A stretch of 64,000 nt of DNA from Roseiarcus sp963836695 (GCA_963836695.1 CAWIKX010000040.1:62001-126000); one strand, 5' to 3'; counted from the first letter of the stretch, positions 8,711 to 17,318 are shown. The notes: generated from the sequence alone by a model not told the origin. A program made the numbers and translations.

Positions 8711-9613
8711 ATGAAGCGCCGGTTTCAAACGCTCGATGTGTTCACCGAGACGGCGCTGGCTGGCAATCCGCTTGCCGTGATCCTCGACGCCGAAGGGCTC
8801 GACGACGCGCGGATGCAAGCGATCGCCGCCGAGTTCAATCTGTCCGAGACCGTGTTCGTCTTCGAACCGAGAAATGCGGTCAATAGCGCGCGCGTAAGGA
8901 TTTTCACCCCCAAGCGGGAATTGCCATTCGCTGGCCACCCGACTGTCGGAACCGCCGCGCTGATCGCGCAGCAACGCGCCGGCGACCTGCTTGCCGCTCA
9001 GGATCTGAGGATCGTGCTCGAGGAGCCGATCGGCGAGGTTGTCTGCGTCGCCCGCCAGCGTAAAGGCCGACCGCTCGCGGCTTATTTCGAGCTGCCGAAG
9101 TTGCCTGAACGGCTTGAGGTCGAGCCGCCGTCAACAGCCGGAATTGCCTCAAGCCTGGGGCTTGAGACCACGGACATCGGTTTCGACGGGCATAAGCCGA
9201 CCGTCTATAGCGCCGGCGCGCCCTATCTATTCATTCCAATCGGCTCACTGGCGGCGATCGGCCGCGCCGTGCCCGGAATCATGCCCTGGGCGACCAAGGA
9301 TGGCCCCGCTTCGTTCCTCTACGCGCGGGAGGCGGTGCGCGAAGGATCGGCCTATCACGCCCGAATGTTCGCAAGCGCATGGGGGGTAGTCGAAGACCCC
9401 GCGACTGGCAGCGCGGCCGCCGCATTCGCCGGGGTTGTGCAGGCTTTCGAGCGTCCCCGCGACGGTGAGCACATGCTGACCATCGAGCAGGGCTTTGAAA
9501 TGGGTCGGCCGAGTCTGATCGCGCTTGGCCTCGTGGTCGAGAATGGCGCGGTCATTTCCGCGACGATCGGCGGCTCGGTCGTCATCGTCTCCAGCGGTTC
9601 GCTCGACCTTTGA
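8711..9613 (+). CDS. PhzF-family isomerase/epimerase-like protein
   Basis: 300 residues. 'FQTLDVFTETALAGNPLAVI' and the catalytic-Glu region 'AAEFNLSETVFV' are the PhzF hallmarks, and 'ELPFAGHPTVGTA' and 'EDPATGSAAAAF' are the two conserved Gly-rich loops. PhzF of phenazine biosynthesis isomerises trans-2,3-dihydro-3-hydroxyanthranilate, but most bacterial homologues have unknown substrates and no other phenazine gene is present here. The stop overlaps the start of the next gene, so the two are probably co-translated. Confidence 0.9.
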   Translation: MKRRFQTLDVFTETALAGNPLAVILDAEGLDDARMQAIAAEFNLSETVFVFEPRNAVNSARVRIFTPKRELPFAGHPTVGTAALIAQQRAGDLLAAQDLRIVLEEPIGEVVCVARQRKGRPLAAYFELPKLPERLEVEPPSTAGIASSLGLETTDIGFDGHKPTVYSAGAPYLFIPIGSLAAIGRAVPGIMPWATKDGPASFLYAREAVREGSAYHARMFASAWGVVEDPATGSAAAAFAGVVQAFERPRDGEHMLTIEQGFEMGRPSLIALGLVVENGAVISATIGGSVVIVSSGSLDL

Positions 9614-10344
9614 GCGAGCAGGCTCATATTCTCGAAGTGGGCGAGCTTGACCTCGCGTTCGAGCCATCGCGCTGGGAATTCGCCGACCGTCAAGCCGCGG
9701 CCATCGCCGCCCATTGGGGCCGGCTGATAAAGACCAAACCGTCTATGTTCAATGGGCGTGTGCTGCTGCTGGGCAAGCGCTTGATCACGGCCGGCTCCGA
9801 TGGACTGCCAAAGCTCTCGGGCGTCTTTTTCGAGACCGACTATGCCGACTTCCTCGCTTGGAGCGCATTCGGTCATCCTGGCGAGCCGGTAGAAAATTGC
9901 TTTTCCATGGCGGCGCTGCGCTCGGAGGACGGGGCGTTTCTGCTTGGCGAGATGGCGCATCATAACTACAGCGCCGGTCAGATCTACTTCCCGGCCGGAA
10001 CTCCGGATCCCAACGACGTTTTCGACGCTATGGTCGACCTGGAGGCCAGCGCCCGCCGGGAATTGCTTGAGGAGACCGGGCTCCTGGCCGGCGAGACGAA
10101 TATGGCGCCGGACTGGACCATCGTGATCACGCCACAACGCATCGCCTGCATGAAACTGATGACCTTCCCTCTGCCCGCCGATCGGCTCAAGGCGCGGATC
10201 GAAGCATTCTTGGCGCGAGACCCTTTGGCCGAATTCTCGCGCATGCATATCGTGCGCGACCCGTACGACATCGATGAGACGCGGGTGCCGATCTTCGTCG
10301 CCGACTATCTGCGCTACGCCTTTGCTCAAGGATTGGGTGGATAA
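9610..10344 (+). CDS. Nudix hydrolase-like protein
   Basis: 244 residues from a TTG that overlaps the TGA of the PhzF gene (TTGA). The Nudix core 'EASARRELLEETGL' (about residues 145-158) keeps the REUxEExGU part with its metal-binding glutamates. The first Glu of the full Gx5Ex7 pattern falls on Val, so the box is not canonical. Nudix enzymes cleave nucleoside diphosphates linked to another group; no substrate can be assigned. Translational coupling to PhzF suggests a shared role. Confidence 0.8.
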   Translation: MSEQAHILEVGELDLAFEPSRWEFADRQAAAIAAHWGRLIKTKPSMFNGRVLLLGKRLITAGSDGLPKLSGVFFETDYADFLAWSAFGHPGEPVENCFSMAALRSEDGAFLLGEMAHHNYSAGQIYFPAGTPDPNDVFDAMVDLEASARRELLEETGLLAGETNMAPDWTIVITPQRIACMKLMTFPLPADRLKARIEAFLARDPLAEFSRMHIVRDPYDIDETRVPIFVADYLRYAFAQGLGG

Positions 10345-10666
10345 CCGTAACGCCTTTCCGAGGCTGGGATCATCGACTTGGCCTCGGCGTCTGGCCCGCC
10401 TGGGCAGATCCTTGAGGCCGCGTCTGTCTCGCGCTTGATCTGATCGCAGACCGACTAAACGACATGTCCCATGGACAGATCGTTGTCCTGGTTTGCGCGA
10501 TAGCGGGGCCAGCGTCTTCGTCGGCTTTCAGGCTCCCCATCAGTGCGATTCGAAGCGCCCATTTGGAACGCAACGAAAGCACCGCTCCGTCAGGAGCCCG
10601 TCAGCCGAGGCCCGTCCGGAATCAGCGCGGATCGCCCAGTCGGTAGGCGATCCGATCAGGCGGGCG
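10345..10666. other. non-coding gap with tandem hairpins
   Basis: No gene seen. A perfect 9-bp stem (CGGATCGCC / GGCGATCCG, 10628-10654) lies just past the stop of the minus-strand SPW gene. A 6-bp stem at 10660-10678 overlaps that gene's end. Neither has a T-run, so termination is only possible. Confidence 0.4.
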
Positions 10667-11041
10667 TTACCGGCCCGCTATCGCTGCAGGATGATGAACG
10701 ACCCAGATCTCCGAGATCGAGGACAAGACAACAATGACGCCGAGCACGACGCACGCCCACATCGCTGCCTGCATCGTCGCGAATCCCAAGGCCCATGGCG
10801 AGATGATCACGAGCGCGCCGACGACCAACGCAATCCATTCCTCCCATTCGGCGAACTGCATGAGCGCGAAGAGGCCCATCAGGAAGATGATCACGCCGCC
10901 GACCCACGCCGTTCTCGCCGCCATAGCATCCCCAGAAAACCTGAGGGCCCATGGTGATACGAACAGCAATATGCCGCAGATCAGGTTGATCCAGTCTTGG
11001 ACATTTTTTTCGCCCCCGCGCAACGAAGCACTGTTTGCCAT
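10667..11041 (-). CDS. SPW-repeat membrane protein
   Basis: 124 residues with four predicted membrane spans. The family's repeat appears twice, 'FVSPWALRFSG' and 'IISPWALGFA', each beginning a helix after a Trp-containing segment ('WINLICGILL', 'WIALVVGALV'). The family's function is unknown. The ATG at 11041 follows a clear GAAGGAG ribosome-binding site. It stands alone between non-coding stretches. Confidence 0.85.
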   Translation of the reverse strand: MANSASLRGGEKNVQDWINLICGILLFVSPWALRFSGDAMAARTAWVGGVIIFLMGLFALMQFAEWEEWIALVVGALVIISPWALGFATMQAAMWACVVLGVIVVLSSISEIWVVHHPAAIAGR

Positions 11042-11287
11042 TTCAAAGCTCCTTCATCACACGCGACGTTGAACAACGTCTCTAACCGCGTTGCTTAACA
11101 CTCATTTTTGGGGATTTCATGGCCGTCCTGCACCCTTGACGCGTAACGCCGAGACTCGCCACGAGCGGCGCGGCGTGGATCGCTGGGACAACCCCGGATT
11201 CTAGTCCAGGGGCATGACGGCAGCGGCGCCGCGGCAAGTCCGGAAGCGGCCTCGCCATCACCTATCGCGATAAGAGCCCGAATTCTC

Positions 11288-11316
11288 TTGACAAAATCAG
11301 AAATTTAAAATATACA
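11288..11316 (+). promoter_or_regulatory. sigma-70-like promoter in AT-rich DNA
   Basis: TTGACA at 11288-11293 and TATACA at 11311-11316 are separated by 17 bases, a near-ideal -35/-10 pair. No firm gene lies within 400 bases downstream on this strand, so the transcript may be non-coding or a very short message. Confidence 0.5.
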
Positions 11317-11388
11317 TTTCAGCTGTCGAACTTTCGTTCCCGTTCGGCGGTAGTCCGGCGGGACGAAGAGAAGGCATGCCTGTTTGAA

Positions 11389-11487
11389 ATGGCGGTCGAC
11401 AACCTGCCGCGCGAGACGGAGGACGGAGCGATTGTTCTTAGTTTTTTCGCCCGTAACCCGTTGAAAAGGCCCAATTCGGAAAAATAA
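11389..11487 (+). CDS. possible 32-residue ORF downstream of the promoter
   Basis: ATG at 11389 and TAA at 11485-11487. The peptide is charged and mixed ('MAVDNLPRETEDG', ending 'NPLKRPNSEK'). No ribosome-binding site is evident, and the frame is open upstream without a start. It is listed only because it sits downstream of a good promoter. Confidence 0.2.
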   Translation: MAVDNLPRETEDGAIVLSFFARNPLKRPNSEK

Positions 11488-11490
11488 TCG

Positions 11491-11548
11491 CTAGCAAACG
11501 CTAGCTATTTACTAGCGTTTAGGCTCATTTAGCCTGGTTTTACTAGCG
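11491..11548. repeat. cluster of CTAG-centred palindromes
   Basis: CTAG occurs four times in 56 bases (11491, 11501, 11512, 11543). AAACGCTAG (11496-11504) pairs perfectly with CTAGCGTTT (11512-11520) around a 7-base loop. A second small stem, AGGCT/AGCCT, follows at 11521-11535 and then GGTTTT. ACTAGCG is repeated 31 bases apart. It could be an operator or a terminator. CTAG is generally rare in bacterial DNA. Confidence 0.5.
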
Positions 11549-11653
11549 CTTATGGGTGCGCAATTCCCGCTCGAGTTGTATCCATGGCCGGTCCGGCCTG
11601 CCCGTGGCCGGCGGGCTCAGCGGGCGCGGCCACAACCGGCGGCCTGAACGCGA

Positions 11654-11678
11654 ACAGCCCGCGCCAAGCGCGGGCTGT
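11654..11678. terminator. strong hairpin downstream of clpA
   Basis: ACAGCCCGCG and CGCGGGCTGT form a perfect 10-bp stem with a 5-base loop, 35 bases past the clpA stop. No T-run follows on the minus strand, so it may be an mRNA-end stabiliser rather than a factor-independent terminator. Confidence 0.45.
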
Positions 11679-11712
11679 ATGTCGCTCGATTAATGGGGCA
11701 CGAGGCCGCGCC

Positions 11713-14133
11713 TTACGGCTCTTCGGGTGCGGGTTCCTTGTCATCGGCGTCCGAGTTGGCCGCTTCGGTGCGCTTGCGGGATTTCCGCTGCCCCGCCACG
11801 ATCAGGTCCCGCTCGAGCCGCGGTTGGGCCGGCCCCTCCGGATAGACGAAGCTGAGCTTCTTCGTGCCCTTTTCGTCCGCGGTCACGACGACCTTGACCA
11901 CGCCGCCGCCCTTGAGGCGACCGAACAGCACCTCGTCGGCAAGCGGTGTCTTGATCTGAGTCTGGATCACGCGCGCCATAGGCCGCGCGCCCATCGCCTC
12001 GTCGTAACCGTTCTTGACCAGCCATTCGCGCGCTTCGTCCGTCAACTCGATCGTCACATTGCGGTCGCTGAGCTGAGCCTCGAGCTGAAGAATGAACTTG
12101 TCGACCACGCGGGCGATCACCAACTCCGGCAGACGCGCGAACGGCACGATTGCGTCGAGCCGATTGCGGAACTCAGGCGCAAACAGCCGGTCGATCGCCT
12201 CGGTATCGTCTCCCTCGCGCTTCGACTTGTGGAAACCGAACGCAGCGCCAGCGAGATCCCGAGCCCCAGCATTGGTGGTCATGATCATGATCACGTTGCG
12301 GAAGTCGATCTGCTTGCCCGAGTGATCAGTCAGTTTGCCGTGATCCATGATCTGCAACAGGATGTTGAACAGGTCAGGATGGGCCTTCTCGATCTCGTCC
12401 AACAACAGAACCGAGTGGGGGTGCTGATCGATGGCGTCCGTTAGGAGGCCGCCCTGGTCGAAGCCGACATAGCCCGGAGGGGCGCCGATCAAGCGCGATA
12501 CCGTATGGCGCTCCATATATTCGGACATGTCGAAGCGGATTAGCTCCAATCCGAGGCTAACCGAGAGCTGGCGGGCCGCTTCCGTCTTGCCCACGCCAGT
12601 CGGGCCGGAAAACAGGTAGCAGCCAATCGGCTTCTCCGCGTCGCGCAAACCAGCTCGCGCAAGCTTGATCGCGGAGGCCAAAGCCGCCACCGCCTCGTCC
12701 TGGCCATAGACAGCGCGCTTCAAGGTCTCCTCGAGGTGCTGGAGCACCTCGGTGTCGTCCTTCGACACCGACTTCGGCGGGATGCGCGCCATGGACGCGA
12801 CAGTCGCCTCGATCTCCTTCACTCCGATCGTCTTCTTGCGTTTCGGCTCCGGCACCAGCATCTGCGAGGCGCCCGTCTCATCGATGACGTCGATCGCCTT
12901 ATCGGGCAGCTTGCGGTCGTGGATGTAGCGCGATGACAATTCCACCGCCGCTTTCACCGCCTCTCCGGTGTAGCGCAGCTTGTGGAACTCCTCGAAATAG
13001 GGCTTGAGGCCTTTCAGGATCTCGATCGCGTCGGCGACGCTCGGCTCCTTGACGTCGATCTTCTGGAACCGGCGGACAAGCGCCCGATCCTTCTCAAAAT
13101 ACTGCCGGTATTCCTTGTAAGTAGTTGAGCCGATGCAACGAAGCGTCCCCTGGGCCAAGGCCGGCTTGAGCAAATTCGAGGCATCCATGGCGCCGCCCGA
13201 CGTGGCGCCGGCGCCAATAACAGTGTGGATTTCATCGATGAAGAGAATGGCGTCCTTGTGCTGCTCGATCTCCTTCATCACCTGCTTCAAGCGCTCTTCG
13301 AAATCGCCGCGATATCGCGTGCCGGCGAGGAGAGCTCCCATATCCAGGGCGAACACCGTCGACTCGGCCAGAACCTCGGGCACGTCCGAGTTGATGATCT
13401 TGCGCGCCAGACCTTCGGCGATCGCCGTCTTGCCGACGCCCGGATCGCCAACCAGCAGCGGGTTGTTCTTCTGCCGACGGCACAAAACCTGGATGGTGCG
13501 CTGCACTTCGGCCTCGCGGCCAATGAGCGGATCGATGCGCCCCTCTCGCGCCTTCCGATTGAGGTTGACGCAATAAGCCTCCAAAGCGCCTTCCTTTTTC
13601 TTTAAATCCGAGCTGTCCTTCGAGTCCTTGGAATCGCGCGCTTCGTGCTCTTCGTCGGTCCCGCGCGGGAGGCGTGATGTGTCGGAGGCGCCGGGACGCT
13701 TGGCGATACCGTGGCTGATATAGTTCACCGCGTCATAGCGGGTCATATCCTGCTCTTGCAGGAAATATGCGGCATGGGTCTCGCGCTCGGCGAAGATGGC
13801 GACCAGCACATTCGCGCCAGTCACTTCCTCGCGGCCCGACGACTGAACATGGAACGCCGCACGCTGCACGACGCGCTGGAAGCCATTGGTCGCCTTGGCC
13901 TCCTCCTGACTATCGACAACGAGATTTTCAAGTTCGGTGTCGAGGTACTGAACGACTGTCTTGCGCAGGTTGTCGAGGTCGACCCCGCACGCCCTCAGGA
14001 CAGCGGCCGCATCGACGTCGTCGATCAGCGCCAGCAGCAAATGTTCGAGGGTCGCATACTCGTGTCGGCGCTCGTTCGCGAGCGACAACGCTCGGCGAAG
14101 GGTCTTTTCGAGCGCGCGGGAGAAAATTGGCAT
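11713..14133 (-). CDS. clpA: ATP-dependent Clp protease ATP-binding subunit ClpA
   Basis: 806 residues, slightly longer than E. coli ClpA. It unfolds substrates and feeds them to the ClpP protease in the cytosol. It has an N-terminal double Clp_N domain ('SLANERRHEYATLEHLLLAL'). The first AAA+ module has Walker A 'GDPGVGKTAIAEG' (about residue 230) and 'ILFIDEIHTVIGAG'. The second has 'GPTGVGKTEAARQ' (about residue 510) and 'VLLLDEIEKAHPD'. A low-complexity acidic tail ends the protein. It lies directly downstream of its adaptor gene clpS, 10 bases apart, surely one operon. ClpP is not in the window. Confidence 0.97.
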   Translation of the reverse strand: MPIFSRALEKTLRRALSLANERRHEYATLEHLLLALIDDVDAAAVLRACGVDLDNLRKTVVQYLDTELENLVVDSQEEAKATNGFQRVVQRAAFHVQSSGREEVTGANVLVAIFAERETHAAYFLQEQDMTRYDAVNYISHGIAKRPGASDTSRLPRGTDEEHEARDSKDSKDSSDLKKKEGALEAYCVNLNRKAREGRIDPLIGREAEVQRTIQVLCRRQKNNPLLVGDPGVGKTAIAEGLARKIINSDVPEVLAESTVFALDMGALLAGTRYRGDFEERLKQVMKEIEQHKDAILFIDEIHTVIGAGATSGGAMDASNLLKPALAQGTLRCIGSTTYKEYRQYFEKDRALVRRFQKIDVKEPSVADAIEILKGLKPYFEEFHKLRYTGEAVKAAVELSSRYIHDRKLPDKAIDVIDETGASQMLVPEPKRKKTIGVKEIEATVASMARIPPKSVSKDDTEVLQHLEETLKRAVYGQDEAVAALASAIKLARAGLRDAEKPIGCYLFSGPTGVGKTEAARQLSVSLGLELIRFDMSEYMERHTVSRLIGAPPGYVGFDQGGLLTDAIDQHPHSVLLLDEIEKAHPDLFNILLQIMDHGKLTDHSGKQIDFRNVIMIMTTNAGARDLAGAAFGFHKSKREGDDTEAIDRLFAPEFRNRLDAIVPFARLPELVIARVVDKFILQLEAQLSDRNVTIELTDEAREWLVKNGYDEAMGARPMARVIQTQIKTPLADEVLFGRLKGGGVVKVVVTADEKGTKKLSFVYPEGPAQPRLERDLIVAGQRKSRKRTEAANSDADDKEPAPEEP

Positions 14134-14143
14134 CGGGCGCCTC

Positions 14144-14494
14144 TCACTTCTTTTCCATGATGCACTGCAGAGGGTGCTGATTCTTGCGTGCGTGATCCAT
14201 CACTTGCGAGACCTTGGTCTCCGCGATCTCGTAAGTATAGACCCCGCATTCGCCTACGCCGCTATGGTGCACTTGGAGCATGATCTGCATCGCCTCCTGG
14301 GCGTCCTTGTTGAAGAAGGCTTGCAAAATTGAGACCACGAACTCCATAGGCGTGTAGTCGTCATTCAGCAGAAGAACGCGATACATATTTGGGCGCTTTG
14401 TCTGCGTCCGCGTTCGCGTGATGACCGCCGCGCCTGCCCCTGGCGTTTCTCCTCCTCGCTTTGGGTCGCGCGAGCCAACCGTCCGCATTGTCAT
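14144..14494 (-). CDS. clpS: ClpS adaptor of ClpAP
   Basis: 116 residues from the ATG at 14494 ('MTMRTVGSRD'); longer frames upstream add non-family sequence. The core 'YRVLLLNDDYTPMEFVV' with the NDDYTPM substrate pocket and 'VHHSGVGECGVYTYEIAE' is typical. ClpS binds the ClpA N-domain and delivers N-degron substrates with bulky hydrophobic N-termini. It overlaps no other gene and is co-oriented with clpA. Confidence 0.96.
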   Translation of the reverse strand: MTMRTVGSRDPKRGGETPGAGAAVITRTRTQTKRPNMYRVLLLNDDYTPMEFVVSILQAFFNKDAQEAMQIMLQVHHSGVGECGVYTYEIAETKVSQVMDHARKNQHPLQCIMEKK

Positions 14495-14820
14495 TTGCGG
14501 GGCGCCACGCCGAAGCCTGGATAGAACCAACGCGCCAGCCGAGCCATTCCCGCTCGGAGTCGAAGGACCAACGGAATTGAAGCGGCAGCCACCGAAAGAC
14601 CCCGATTGACGCCGGTTGGACTAGAACCCACATCCACGCGTACGCTGAACCTCAGTAACGTCATCTAGGCGCCGCGCGCCGTCGGCGCCAGATGTCATTG
14701 CCGAATGGCAGCATTGCCAATTTGCTCGTCACGTGCAAGGCCTTCTTCGCACGCAACTTGCGACGGGGCTTTGCGGTTCCGCGTCCCAGCGCGATAACAG
14801 GACCAAGAGGACGCGGAGGC

Positions 14821-14853
14821 AAATAAAAAGCCGGCGCTGGAAAGGCGTCGGCT
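14821..14853 (-). terminator. factor-independent terminator of the phasin gene
   Basis: On the minus strand, AGCCGACGC and GCGCCGGCT pair (one G-U) around a 7-base loop and are followed by TTTTT-A-TTT. It lies 49 bases past the phasin stop. Confidence 0.8.
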
Positions 14854-14863
14854 CGAAGGTTTT

Positions 14864-14886
14864 TCTCGCCGCGACCGGCGGCGAGA
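14864..14886. repeat. perfect 9-bp hairpin between phasin stop and terminator
   Basis: TCTCGCCGC / GCGGCGAGA with loop GACCG. With the next hairpin it makes a tandem structure at the phasin mRNA 3' end and may protect it from degradation. Confidence 0.55.
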
Positions 14887-14901
14887 GGATCGCTTTATGA
14901 A

Positions 14902-15243
14902 TTACTTCTGTATGTTCGTGTAGGCTGTCGTGACTGGCTTCAAAGCGTCGGAAGCGACCCGGGTGTAGAGCTCGGAAACTTTCGTCGTCTGAGCGACGAA
15001 GCCCTCGTAGGCCTCCTTGGCAAACTCGGTCTGAATCTGAACCACCAATTCGACGCTGCGCGCGCCAAGAAGCTTCTCGTACATCGCGGTCCCGGCGGCG
15101 AATGCTTTCTTTGAATAGTCGCTCAATTCGGCCGCGATGTCCTGCAGGCCCTTCGACAGGGTGGTCGAAGCTGAGGTGAAAGCGTCAAGCTGCTCTTTCG
15201 AAAATTTCTGGAAGTCTTCGAACGTTGGCGTGCTAATTGTCAT
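14902..15243 (-). CDS. phasin family protein
   Basis: 113 residues from the ATG at 15243. An in-frame ATG at 15258 is less likely because AGGGAGCTCCT just before 15243 is the evident ribosome-binding site. The protein is amphipathic and helical throughout, Ala/Lys/Glu-rich, with the phasin_2 pattern 'TFEDFQKFSKEQLDAFTSAS' and 'ELVVQIQTEFAKEAYEGFV'. Phasins coat polyhydroxyalkanoate granules. The upstream region has a PhaR-type palindrome and the gene has its own terminator, so it is a single-gene, granule-responsive unit. Confidence 0.92.
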   Translation of the reverse strand: MTISTPTFEDFQKFSKEQLDAFTSASTTLSKGLQDIAAELSDYSKKAFAAGTAMYEKLLGARSVELVVQIQTEFAKEAYEGFVAQTTKVSELYTRVASDALKPVTTAYTNIQK

Positions 15244-15306
15244 AGGAGCTCCCTTCATTAGGTCGGTTTCGCGTCAAACACGAGGCGAACCACGATGACC
15301 GCAATA

Positions 15307-15354
15307 TGTGCACTGCACAATGAAAGTCAAGAGCGACTTGCTGCACCGCAGCAA
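15307..15354 (-). promoter_or_regulatory. candidate PhaR operator pair upstream of the phasin gene
   Basis: TTGCTGC-ACC-GCAGCAA (15338-15354) contains CTGC-N3-GCAG, the pattern bound by the PHA-responsive repressor PhaR in Rhodobacter. A second palindrome, TGTGCA-C-TGCACA, lies at 15307-15319. Both sit 64-111 bases upstream of the phasin ATG, a normal operator distance. Confidence 0.65.
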
Positions 15355-15569
15355 ATTTGGACCCTTAGGCGGAAACAGCCTCCAACAGAATGAGAAAGAA
15401 TAAATTATTTCAATCGATAACCTGGGTTTACTCATTAGAAGCTTGATCCGTTAGGAGAGCCTCGCCCCTGCGCCAGTCGCGATTTCAAAGGCTTGCCGAG
15501 AAATAGGGGTAAGTCTTCCCAATCCCGTTAACCGCTGCGTAACCGCTCCGGCATATCGTCCAAAGCTGT
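15355..15569. other. gap between divergent phasin and carboxypeptidase genes
   Basis: AT-richer DNA around 15385-15440; no gene seen. It probably holds both divergent promoters, but no convincing -35/-10 pair was picked out. Confidence 0.4.
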
Positions 15570-17318
15570 GTGCGTAACGCAACTGTGATCGGCGCCGAGC
15601 CTCACCGTTGCGGGAAGTCGGCGGGGCGTTTCATGGCGTTGCGTAACGGTTGCTCTCCATTGGGCCGGCTTGCTCGCATGGCGACGGCGGCCCTGATTTC
15701 GGTCTCAACCCTTTGCCTTGCCGGCGGGGAGGCTGAGGCACATCACTACGGGCGCCACCGAAGTTATGCGCACGCGACGCATCAAGCGCATGCTCCGCGC
15801 TATGCGCGGGCCGCGCATTGGCGTGCCCCGCATTCCGTGCATCGCGCTTTCCTGCGTTATGCTCATCGCGCCACCCCGCGTTACGCCTCCGTAGCGCCGG
15901 GCGTCGTTCCCAATTCGCCAGCCTTTTCAGCGCTTGTCGTGGACGCCAACAGCGGGCGGACGCTTTATTCCGCCGACGAGAACGGGCTGCGCCATCCCGC
16001 CTCGATCACCAAGGTGATGACGCTCTACCTGTTGTTCGAAGAGCTCGACCGCGGCACCATGACGATGCGGACGCAAATCCCCATCTCCGAGCACGCCGCC
16101 GCACAGGAGCCCTCGAAGCTAGGCCTCCCTCCCGGCGACACGATCAGCGTCGAGGATGCAATCAAGGCCGTCGTTACGCGTTCGGCTAACGACATCGCGG
16201 TCGCCATCGCCGAGGCGATCGGAGGCTCGGAGAGCGGTTTCGCAGACTTGATGACGCGCAAGGCGCGCGCGCTCGGCATGACCAACACAGTCTACGTCAA
16301 CGCCTCTGGACTTCCCAACGACGAACAGATCACCACGGCGCATGATCTGACGATCCTCGGACGCTCGCTCGAGGATCGCTTCCCCCGCTACTTTCGTTAT
16401 TTCTCGACCACCCAATTCAATTTCGACGGCGAGATCATCGGAAGCCACAATCACCTGCTCGGCCGCGTGGACGGCGTCGATGAAATCAAGACCGGTTACA
16501 CGAGAGCGTCCGGCTTCAACCTCTTAACCTCGGTCCATCGCGACGGACGGTCGCTGATCGCCGTCGTCATGGGCGGACGCTCCGCAGCGGGACGCGATCG
16601 GATCATGGAAAATCTTATCGCCGACCACATCGCTGAGGCCTCGACCGTCCACACCGCGACTGCAATCGCGGACGCTTCCCCTCCCGCGCCGATCGAGCCG
16701 CGCGTCGAGCCTGCCGTGGCTTCGCCGGTGCGCGCGCGTGCGACCGAAATCGCCGAAGCCAAGCTTGAACGCATCTCCGCCACGGCGCGCGCCGCCAACG
16801 CCGCCGGGGAAGGCGACGATGCGACTGGCGACGAGCAAATAGAGACCTCGGAGCCGGTGCTGAAGGCACCCGCCGCCGCCCGGCGCGCAATGGCGCCCGA
16901 GCTTGGTCTCGTGAAGGGCCGCGAGGCGGCGAAAACGTCAGCCAAGATTCAGGCCCGGCTCGCCGTCGCGAGCGCGCTGGTTATACCGCCTGATCGTGCC
17001 CAGGCCCCGGCCCAGGACGAGCGCCGTTCGGAGCGGCCCTTCGGACAAGACGAGGCGACCGACGACCTCTCCGGGCGGGGCTGGATGATTCAGATCGGCG
17101 CGCCCGACAATCTCGCCAAGGCCAATGCCCTCTTGGCCCGCGCCCAAGACCGGAACCGTGCGACCCTAGCCTCCGCCAAGCCGATCACCGAGAAGGTGCG
17201 CAAAGGGGAGTCCACCCTTTATCGCGCGCGCTTTGCTGGCCTCGATTCAGCTTCGGCCGAAGCCGCATGCCGCTCGCTCAAACGCACGGGATTTTCCTGC
17301 TTCACCGCCCACGACTGA
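15570..17318 (+). CDS. D-alanyl-D-alanine carboxypeptidase (S11) with SPOR domain
   Basis: 582 residues from a GTG; an in-frame ATG at 15633 is also possible. A signal segment ('MATAALISVSTLCLAGGEAEA') is followed by an unusual His/Arg/Tyr-rich stretch of about 50 residues. The penicillin-binding fold then has all three motifs: SITK (Ser145), SAN (205-207) and KTG (307-309). An Ala/Glu-rich linker leads to a C-terminal SPOR domain ('GWMIQIGAPDNLAKANALL', last 80 residues), which binds denuded septal peptidoglycan. It trims pentapeptide stems in the periplasm, probably at division or growth sites. Confidence 0.93.
   Translation: MRNATVIGAEPHRCGKSAGRFMALRNGCSPLGRLARMATAALISVSTLCLAGGEAEAHHYGRHRSYAHATHQAHAPRYARAAHWRAPHSVHRAFLRYAHRATPRYASVAPGVVPNSPAFSALVVDANSGRTLYSADENGLRHPASITKVMTLYLLFEELDRGTMTMRTQIPISEHAAAQEPSKLGLPPGDTISVEDAIKAVVTRSANDIAVAIAEAIGGSESGFADLMTRKARALGMTNTVYVNASGLPNDEQITTAHDLTILGRSLEDRFPRYFRYFSTTQFNFDGEIIGSHNHLLGRVDGVDEIKTGYTRASGFNLLTSVHRDGRSLIAVVMGGRSAAGRDRIMENLIADHIAEASTVHTATAIADASPPAPIEPRVEPAVASPVRARATEIAEAKLERISATARAANAAGEGDDATGDEQIETSEPVLKAPAAARRAMAPELGLVKGREAAKTSAKIQARLAVASALVIPPDRAQAPAQDERRSERPFGQDEATDDLSGRGWMIQIGAPDNLAKANALLARAQDRNRATLASAKPITEKVRKGESTLYRARFAGLDSASAEAACRSLKRTGFSCFTAHD

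Larger units (their letters stand above)
11042..11712. other. 671-base stretch without a firm gene
   Basis: It holds a good sigma-70-like promoter, a 32-codon frame, a CTAG-rich palindrome cluster and a strong GC hairpin, each listed separately. The part 11280-11550 is more AT-rich than its surroundings. It could encode a small RNA or be the remains of an insertion. Confidence 0.5.
14495..14901. other. gap between clpS and the phasin gene
   Basis: It carries the probable clpS promoter region, a GC-rich hairpin at 14663-14693 (ATCT-GGCGCCG paired with CGGCGCC-AGAT) and two hairpins past the phasin gene, listed separately. No coding region is supported. Confidence 0.5.

Noticed and set aside
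8711..9613. PhzF gene as part of a phenazine cluster
   Set aside because: No other phz genes are nearby and most PhzF-family proteins are unrelated to phenazines.
14663..14693. GC hairpin upstream of clpS considered as a terminator
   Set aside because: No T-run on either strand and no gene ends close to it.
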